This document shows positions 58,606-64,000 of a stretch of 64,000 bases of DNA, one piece after another (position 1 is the stretch's first letter; the number at the start of each line of letters is the position of its first letter). The position numbers and the translations under genes were made by a program. Location of the stretch: positions 40,416 to 104,415 of the forward strand of contig JAFBIU010000012.1 of the NCBI GenBank assembly GCA_021531775.1, read 5' to 3'. This DNA comes from Parabacteroides distasonis (GTDB lineage: Bacteria > Bacteroidota > Bacteroidia > Bacteroidales > Tannerellaceae). The notes below the pieces were generated by a model. That model searched no databases. It was not told the origin of the DNA and worked only from the letters and a program-made list of their open reading frames with translations.

Positions 58606-59487
58606 TCATTTCTTTTTGGTCTGATAATACAGGTCTCCAAGTTTCTTAAGACCTTCAAGATTGTATGAATACATATATCCACCCCAAGGAGAGAAGGTCA
58701 ACTCACTGAAATATACTTTATCCTTATACTCATATAAATCTACGCGTACAATATCGAAATCAGCAGAAAGAATCTTTGCAATCTCAATCATTCGATCAAG
58801 ATGCTTGGGCTTCTCAGGAATGCATTCTGGCATATACTCTTTCTTGGTATAAGGAAGAATGTTCCAATCGGTATCAAGAGTGATATACTTGGTAGAACCT
58901 GTCTCACGTTCACCACATACAAAGACATCACCAATGACGCCATTCACACAAGTGAACTTATAGTCAGTAGGCCAAGCATCAGAACCAGTGTCGATAAGTT
59001 CCTCTGCGTAGATTTTTGGCTCTATCTTTCCATAATGAGGTTCAAAATGATAACCAAGACGCTCCAATATAATTGATTGGTTCATCTGTTTGCGCACTGC
59101 AGGAATATCAATTTTACTCTTATCCTTGCAAAAAAAGTGACCGCCAGAACCGTTATTGGGCTTGAGGGCAAATTTATCTGGTAGCGCATTGAAGTCGATA
59201 TCTTCTGCCTTGTCCCATGCGCCATAAACGTCAAGGAGAATCTCACCCAAGCCCTTGCTCTTTATATACTCTCTAACTTTCCATTTATCGGCATAGTAGG
59301 CATACCTCTCAAATTCCTTCTTGTTCATGGAAGAAAGTATCAATTCTGAAAGATTCTTGGGATGACGGAAATTGGGCCAGTAACCTCTGTTCATGCGATA
59401 TACAAACGCATGCCAAAAATAGATTCCAGGTCTTCCCAGTTTGACAATAATCTTCTGAAGATTAGCTTGTGAAAATAACTTTTCCAT
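58606..59487 (-). CDS. TupA-like ATP-grasp protein
   Basis: 293 residues. The pattern PDKFALKPNNGSGGHFFCKD, then KIYAEELI and FDIVRVDLYEYKDKVYFSEL with FSPWGGYM matches TupA-like ATP-grasp proteins. The ATP lysines and metal-binding Glu/Asn positions are plausible. TupA from Bacillus is required for teichuronopeptide; relatives in Bacteroides capsule loci are annotated as glycosyltransferases without proof. An ATP-grasp enzyme could ligate an amino acid to a uronic acid, which fits the GalNAcA pathway here; this is inference. Confidence 0.85.
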   Translation of the reverse strand: MEKLFSQANLQKIIVKLGRPGIYFWHAFVYRMNRGYWPNFRHPKNLSELILSSMNKKEFERYAYYADKWKVREYIKSKGLGEILLDVYGAWDKAEDIDFNALPDKFALKPNNGSGGHFFCKDKSKIDIPAVRKQMNQSIILERLGYHFEPHYGKIEPKIYAEELIDTGSDAWPTDYKFTCVNGVIGDVFVCGERETGSTKYITLDTDWNILPYTKKEYMPECIPEKPKHLDRMIEIAKILSADFDIVRVDLYEYKDKVYFSELTFSPWGGYMYSYNLEGLKKLGDLYYQTKKK

Positions 59488-59492
59488 AATTG

Positions 59493-60248
59493 TTATTGTT
59501 TGTTGTTTTTTAAATATTCATTACAAAATAGTTGGCTATGAATCCTTGGTAGAGAGAATCTGTGCTCCAAGGAATGATCATTAATATAAGCAGGAATGGT
59601 ACATACTGCACTTCTGTATAACCCAGACTCCTTTACTTGCTTGATAACTTTCTTCGATATAGCGAAGGGTGTTCCATATGGGTAAGCAAAATGCTCTACT
59701 GGCTTGTGAATGAGCTGCTCTAAAACTTCTTTTGACCCTTGAAGTTCCTTCTGAATATTTAGACCTTTTTTCTTAAGCATACAATGCGAGATTGTATGAG
59801 AACCGATAGTACATAAAGGGTCATTTGCCAACTCTACGATTTGCTTACTTGACAAGAACCCCTTAGTCCCAATTAAGCGTGTAGATATGAAGAGCGTATA
59901 AGGCACACGCAGCTCTTTTAATACCGGCACAGCATTGTGATAAACATCCACAGGAACATCATCAAAAGTAATTACCACTTTATCCTTGGGTACGACTCCG
60001 ATCTGCAGGTACTTGCATAATTCTGAAAGCGAGATAAACTGCTTGGACTTGCTGAGTTTATTCAAAAGATTCAAGAAATCTGTTATTGAGCTATAACAAG
60101 ATTCACTTACTCCTTCAGGACACTTCTCGGCTACATGATGGAACATCAGTATGACAGAGCCTTGTCCAGATTCAGCACTATGCCGGTTGAACCTCCATCG
60201 AACATACTTGTCTTTAAGCAAGTTTATATAAAATCCTGGAGGCATCAT
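59493..60248 (-). CDS. Polysaccharide deacetylase family protein (NodB homology)
   Basis: 251 residues. VVITFDDVPVDVYHNAVPVL is NodB motif 1 (catalytic and metal Asp pair), IGSHTISHCML motif 2 (metal His pair) and EHFAYPYGT motif 3. ILMFHHV near residue 34 is the usual first strand. It would remove N- or O-acetyl groups from a sugar. No signal peptide, so it may act on lipid-linked intermediates in the cytoplasm. Overlaps the upstream GT gene's stop by 4 bp. Confidence 0.87.
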   Translation of the reverse strand: MMPPGFYINLLKDKYVRWRFNRHSAESGQGSVILMFHHVAEKCPEGVSESCYSSITDFLNLLNKLSKSKQFISLSELCKYLQIGVVPKDKVVITFDDVPVDVYHNAVPVLKELRVPYTLFISTRLIGTKGFLSSKQIVELANDPLCTIGSHTISHCMLKKKGLNIQKELQGSKEVLEQLIHKPVEHFAYPYGTPFAISKKVIKQVKESGLYRSAVCTIPAYINDHSLEHRFSLPRIHSQLFCNEYLKNNKQ

Positions 60249-61420
60249 TTCTTAAACATTCTATATAATTTTATTATTGCCATTCTCTTAACCAATAGCC
60301 AGATGTATCTTATTACCTTTCGATAATCAACATTCTTAAAGTGGTAAGTAAACTGGTGTAAAGTCAATTTGTCTGTTGACTTTACTTCGACAGGAATTGT
60401 TGTGTCATAAAGGAATAAATCGTTACCCTTCACGTCATAAATAACATTTGCCTCCATTGGTTCGAGGTTCAAGGCATATTTATCAAGGACCTTATAAGGA
60501 AGTCTGTAAGGTGAAAGCCAATATCTACGTTTCTGTTCGTTCCGCTTATCTCCATATAAATCCACACACAGGTCGTTTTCGTTTATGCCCAGATGTTTAC
60601 CCAGCCCTATATAGTTGGCATAGATATCATATTTGATGGAATCTTCAAAGGATTTGAACTTCCATTCTTTTGAACCAAGTATCATACGAGAATGAATCAT
60701 GTTGATATCATTACCATGTTCTCCCGCTTCACCACAATTAGTTGTTGTTGAGAAATGTGGATGAACGAAATATAAATCTTTCTCCACGAGATAAATATTG
60801 AAATATTTTGACCACGCCCTTCGCCAATTTTTTATGGTACGAGGCATGAAATATGGTTCTGGATCAACATCTTCATGCTTGTTATACCATTCACGGAATG
60901 GCTTCCACATCTTATCCGTAAAACATTCTCCAGAGGTGATGGCCGACTGCATCAGAAAGGCATCGGAGCCATCATACCAATAGTATAAGGGCAGACCCAC
61001 ATAACCATTCATGGTGTCGGCATAAAGCGCAATTCCTGCCACCTTATCTTCATTATAGTAGGCATCCACTGCCGATACTGTATAGTTATAAAAATCCTCT
61101 GCCACAAATAGATCGTCTTCAAGAATGATTACACCCTTGAATTTTTCTGTATAGTCACCACATTCATAGATGTGTTTCTTTAAGCCAAGACGTTCTGTAT
61201 GGATGACAGGATACTTAGGCCCATGTTTCCAATCAAAGGTATGAGCAAGATCATACATCTCATGATTGTTACTACAATCAACACTAATGATAAGTGGCAC
61301 GTCGTCATGAGGATAATTTGCTGTATTCAGCGAATCCAAAAGACGTTTTGCGGCTACAGGCCTATTGTAGCATACAACTACAATTGCAATTGTGGACTTA
61401 TCTGATTTGATGTCTATCAT
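60245..61420 (-). CDS. GT-A glycosyltransferase resembling GNT-I (GT13-like)
   Basis: 391 residues from the ATG at 61420 (MIDIKSDKSTIAIVVVCYNR), preceded by GGAAAG; the longer frame to 61453 relies on TTG. CYNRPVAAKRLLDSLNTANY and GVIILEDDLFVAEDFYNYTV (an E-D-D metal site) resemble eukaryotic alpha-1,3-mannosyl-glycoprotein beta-1,2-GlcNAc-transferase (GT13) and bacterial relatives in capsule loci. The C-terminal 150 residues have no recognisable motif. The sugar transferred is unknown. Confidence 0.8.
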   Translation of the reverse strand: MIDIKSDKSTIAIVVVCYNRPVAAKRLLDSLNTANYPHDDVPLIISVDCSNNHEMYDLAHTFDWKHGPKYPVIHTERLGLKKHIYECGDYTEKFKGVIILEDDLFVAEDFYNYTVSAVDAYYNEDKVAGIALYADTMNGYVGLPLYYWYDGSDAFLMQSAITSGECFTDKMWKPFREWYNKHEDVDPEPYFMPRTIKNWRRAWSKYFNIYLVEKDLYFVHPHFSTTTNCGEAGEHGNDINMIHSRMILGSKEWKFKSFEDSIKYDIYANYIGLGKHLGINENDLCVDLYGDKRNEQKRRYWLSPYRLPYKVLDKYALNLEPMEANVIYDVKGNDLFLYDTTIPVEVKSTDKLTLHQFTYHFKNVDYRKVIRYIWLLVKRMAIIKLYRMFKK

Positions 61421-61545
61421 AAACTTTCCAACTTTGATACTATTTCTATTCAAATTACATTTCTTAATATGAAGTAGGAGAATAGGGTATAATCATAAAT
61501 GGTCGCTTTAATACTTCGACAAGTTTTACCATTAAACAATGTCGC

Positions 61546-62301
61546 TTAGATATGCTCCTCAAATCCACGGAAGTGAACATTCAGTTCATGTAGATGTTCA
61601 AGGAGCGTACCGAGAGGAGTACCCTTGGTCATCTTAGCAAAAGCATTCACGTCTTTTGGGAAACACTTGCCGCCATAGCCAAACTTGCCATCAGGACCCG
61701 GAACGTATGTATGGGTGTCGTTGATGTAGCCAGAAAGAAGCATTCCTGTATGCACCTTGCGCCAGTCACCACCCATCTGCTCGCAGTACTCTCGGCAAGC
61801 ATTGAAGTAAGTCACCTTATATGCGCCAAACACATTGTGCATATACTTTGTCAACTCTGCTTCAAGCGGAGTCATAACAGTGAACTTCTTGCCTACAAAG
61901 ATTTTGGTTAGCAGCTCATGAGCACCTGTGAATACCATCGTCTGCTTCTTGAAATCCTCGATGTGGGTACGCTCTGTGAGAAACTCAGGCATATAATGCA
62001 CCTTATGACCAGTCTCTCGAGCAAGCATATCGCTCGTTCCTGGGAGAATAGTGGTACGCACAAACACAGACACGTCAGGAAGGTTCGTGATCAGTTCTTT
62101 CATGAGTGTCAAATCCTGTGTACCATCATCCTCCGTAGGCACATGAATCTGCAAGAAAGCGATGTCGATATTACTAAGGTCATCATGATAACCCTTTGCA
62201 GGGTCGCTGATGAACAGTTTACACTCAGGATTGTTGTGCTCCAACCAATCCTTCAAGGCTCCACCTACGAAGCCACATCCGATAATTCCAACGTTAATCA
62301 T
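61546..62301 (-). CDS. Short UDP-sugar dehydrogenase-like protein lacking the C-terminal domain
   Basis: 251 residues. It has the NAD domain (VGIIGCGFVGGALKDWL), VRTTILPGTSD in place of the usual STVPPGT, YMPEFLTERTHIEDF in place of PEFLREG, and the catalytic-Cys loop GYGGKCFPKDVNAF near 223. The C-terminal UDP-binding domain of full UDP-glucose dehydrogenases (about 150 more residues) is absent, with no sign of a frameshift. It may act on a different substrate, act with a partner or be regulatory. Confidence 0.8.
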   Translation of the reverse strand: MINVGIIGCGFVGGALKDWLEHNNPECKLFISDPAKGYHDDLSNIDIAFLQIHVPTEDDGTQDLTLMKELITNLPDVSVFVRTTILPGTSDMLARETGHKVHYMPEFLTERTHIEDFKKQTMVFTGAHELLTKIFVGKKFTVMTPLEAELTKYMHNVFGAYKVTYFNACREYCEQMGGDWRKVHTGMLLSGYINDTHTYVPGPDGKFGYGGKCFPKDVNAFAKMTKGTPLGTLLEHLHELNVHFRGFEEHI

Positions 62302-62528
62302 TGTTTTATTTTTTATTTATATACCTGTTATTGATATTTCATAATGACATTATTATCTAAGCGACCGCTCGCAGCCTCATAGAAAGATTTCTATACATCG
62401 TTACTTTACACTTGATTTTTATTGAACTTATATGTAAAGAAAATATAGAGTGTCATCTACATGCCGCTATTGTTAATAGGATTATTATAAGCATTGAAGG
62501 AATCCCTCATACACTTATAACAAGAAAA

Positions 62529-63443
62529 TTATTTGCCAAATAATATATGATATAATGCCATCACCTTATTCTTTAATGGTGTTTTGATTTTTAAATATTG
62601 CTTATAGTATTTGATTGCTTCTTTTCTATTCTTAAGAACGGAATTATATTGAACTAAGGCATATAGATGATTCTCTGCATATTCTGGATGACGTTCAAAA
62701 ATATCCCTGAACCGCGTCAAGAAGTGGGTATGAAACTTTATGAATTTCTCCGCTTTAATTGTGAGCAGATTCGTCGAAAGCCTTGCATAACCGTGATTCA
62801 CATATACCTTGACCAGAGACTCTGGCACATAGTCCACTTTCGTATGCTGACAAATTCGAGCCATAAGTTCCCAATCTGACATTATGACGCCTATACTATC
62901 GTCAAATGTACCCCCTTCGCTTTCAAATACCTCCTTACGAAGCATAATTGTTGGATTTCCAGATATTAATGGTTTTTTGACTACTATATCACCAACAAAT
63001 CCGCGCAACTCTGTTTTATGAATCCTAATACAAGTTGTAGGATCGTCATTATTATAATAACTCATCCAACAATATACCACTCCGACATCATCTGGTTCTG
63101 TTTCGAATAGTGCCACTTGTTTTTCAAGTTTTTCCGGCAAATATTCATCATCATCGTCAAGGAACGTTATGTATTTGCCTTGTGCAATGTCCATACCGGC
63201 ACGCATCTGGATTTGAGGCCCTCTTTTATCAAGTTTCAAATACTTGATATGGGGGTCGTTGTATGATTTTACAACTCCCTCTGTGTTATCATCAGAAGCA
63301 CCATCAACTATAATATGCTCATAATTTTGGTAGGTTTGCTTCTGTATGCTTTCTATACACCGATGAATTAATGCAGCTCTGTTAAGAGTATTTGTAATAA
63401 TTGATACTAAAGGTGTAGCCCCTTCACTAGTTGTCATTTTCAT
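62529..63443 (-). CDS. Glycosyltransferase family 2 protein
   Basis: 304 residues. PLVSIITNTLNRAALIHRCI, then HIIVDGASDDNTEGVV and YITFLDDDDEYLPEKLEKQV (the DxD site) define a GT2 GT-A enzyme. It is the first gene of the minus-strand cluster visible here and starts only 40 bp from the end of an IS66 remnant. Upstream capsule genes or the natural promoter may have been displaced. Confidence 0.88.
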   Translation of the reverse strand: MKMTTSEGATPLVSIITNTLNRAALIHRCIESIQKQTYQNYEHIIVDGASDDNTEGVVKSYNDPHIKYLKLDKRGPQIQMRAGMDIAQGKYITFLDDDDEYLPEKLEKQVALFETEPDDVGVVYCWMSYYNNDDPTTCIRIHKTELRGFVGDIVVKKPLISGNPTIMLRKEVFESEGGTFDDSIGVIMSDWELMARICQHTKVDYVPESLVKVYVNHGYARLSTNLLTIKAEKFIKFHTHFLTRFRDIFERHPEYAENHLYALVQYNSVLKNRKEAIKYYKQYLKIKTPLKNKVMALYHILFGK

Positions 63444-63482
63444 ATTGTCTTACGTTTAATTTGTTTGTAACTATCTAAAGTT

Positions 63483-63503
63483 GTAAGCGGTCATTTAGAA
63501 CCC
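63483..63503. mobile_element. Probable terminal inverted repeat of IS66 element
   Basis: GTAAGCGGTCATTTAGAACC matches the usual GTAAGCGn start of IS66-family ends, and it lies just past the C-terminal end of the transposase remnant, where the right end of the element should be. The opposite end is outside the window. Confidence 0.55.
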
Positions 63504-63558
63504 GCAGGACCCATAAAAACGAAAAGTTTTATTATTTCTTAAGAACTGATGTGCAAAA

Positions 63559-64000
63559 TCAAACCCATGCACACACAGTGGCCGGCTGACATCTGTGAGG
63601 AAGAAGATCGACCAGCTTTTCCTTCGCTATCGTGCCTATACGGCAGAACACATCGCATAAGTACTCTATCGGTTCCAAATGATGATTCCTGATATTGGCA
63701 AAAACTGACATGAGACGAGCAAAGCGGACTCCGGATTCGGGACTGCCCACAAACAAACTGTTGTTCCGGTACTTTGCTATCCTACGGATTTGACGCTCGC
63801 AGATATTGTTCGACAGGTCGAGGCTGCCATCCTCCAGACAACGCAACATACACGGATATTCCTTCAGGGCATAGTTAATTGCTATATAATACCCAGTTCG
63901 CGTTTTATACGCTCTACCTTTGCTGTTAGTTCCGCTATATAGCGGTCCTTTTCCTCACATTCCTTCTCGAGTGCATCTGCCTTGGCCTTCATCTTTACCG
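63559..64000 (-). pseudogene. IS66 transposase with internal deletion (open at window edge)
   Basis: Entering from the window edge, the minus strand encodes the N-terminal coiled coil (MKAKADALEKECEEKDRYIA, then TAKVERIKRELG) and a stop at 63884-63882. In the next frame the C-terminal part follows immediately: AINYALKEYP, then DLSNNICERQIRRIAKYRNN and LFVGSPESGVRFARLMSVF. The D-x-x-NN-x-x-ER region of IS66 transposases is intact, but the zinc-binding region and DDE core between are deleted. Inactive. Confidence 0.8.

Noticed and set aside
63443..63483. Invertible promoter of the Bacteroides capsule type
   Set aside because: No pair of matching inverted repeats around a promoter was found between the first capsule gene and the IS66 remnant; the region further upstream is outside the window.

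Overview
The window looks like a chromosome segment of a gut-type Bacteroidales, most likely Parabacteroides or a close relative. This is inferred from gene content (class II xylose isomerase, GH97 and GH2 enzymes, DUF4831, POT transporter, bS16 with a long Ala-rich tail), from Bacteroidetes-type promoters (TTTG, about 20 bp, TAnnTTTG) and from weak Shine-Dalgarno sites. I could not run a database search, so the genus is tentative.

From 1 to 25.8 kb lies compact housekeeping DNA: an edge-truncated GtrA-like membrane protein, a Tat-signal TIM-barrel protein, a pdxJ-exbB-exbD-tonB-DJ-1 operon, a nadK-aguA-aguB-pabB-pabC operon facing away from it, lipB, xylAB, serS, rpsP, pepP, a GH97 glucosidase, an SDR reductase, a DUF4831 protein, two transporters and an LTA-synthase-like sulfatase. 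Several convincing hairpin terminators and promoters can be read directly.

From 25.9 to 33.2 kb is an accessory island: two unrelated P-loop ATPases (DUF4143 and DUF234 types), each with repeats at its promoter (one a 32-bp-period array), a two-domain metallophosphatase fusion, a RelE/ParE-like toxin-antitoxin pair, and a patch with four of the window's five copies of a dispersed repeat built of GTAACCGnG nonamers. Two of these copies surround an AT-only palindrome. Another two bracket a small operon with a decayed DUF3990 gene.

From 33.2 to 43.8 kb are a GH2 beta-galactosidase, a DPP-IV-like peptidase with lipA, an unrecognised membrane protein, a superfamily 2 helicase and a WecA/WbpL-like sugar-phosphate transferase.

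From 44.1 to 64 kb is a visibly AT-richer, minus-strand capsule or exopolysaccharide cluster flanked by two decayed IS66 transposase remnants. It encodes a probable UDP-HexNAcA pathway (WbpP/TviC-like epimerase, WbpO/TviB-like dehydrogenase), six glycosyltransferases, Wzx, Wzy, a pyruvyl transferase, a TupA-like ATP-grasp protein, a CapA-like protein, a polysaccharide deacetylase, a short UDP-sugar-dehydrogenase-like protein and three left-handed beta-helix acyltransferases. The most striking observation is that each of these three acyltransferase genes carries a poly-G tract near its 5' end. One has G8 and is in frame. The other two have G9 and are frameshifted, and in both cases G8 would restore the full protein exactly. 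This looks like a combinatorial slipped-strand switch for capsule acylation.
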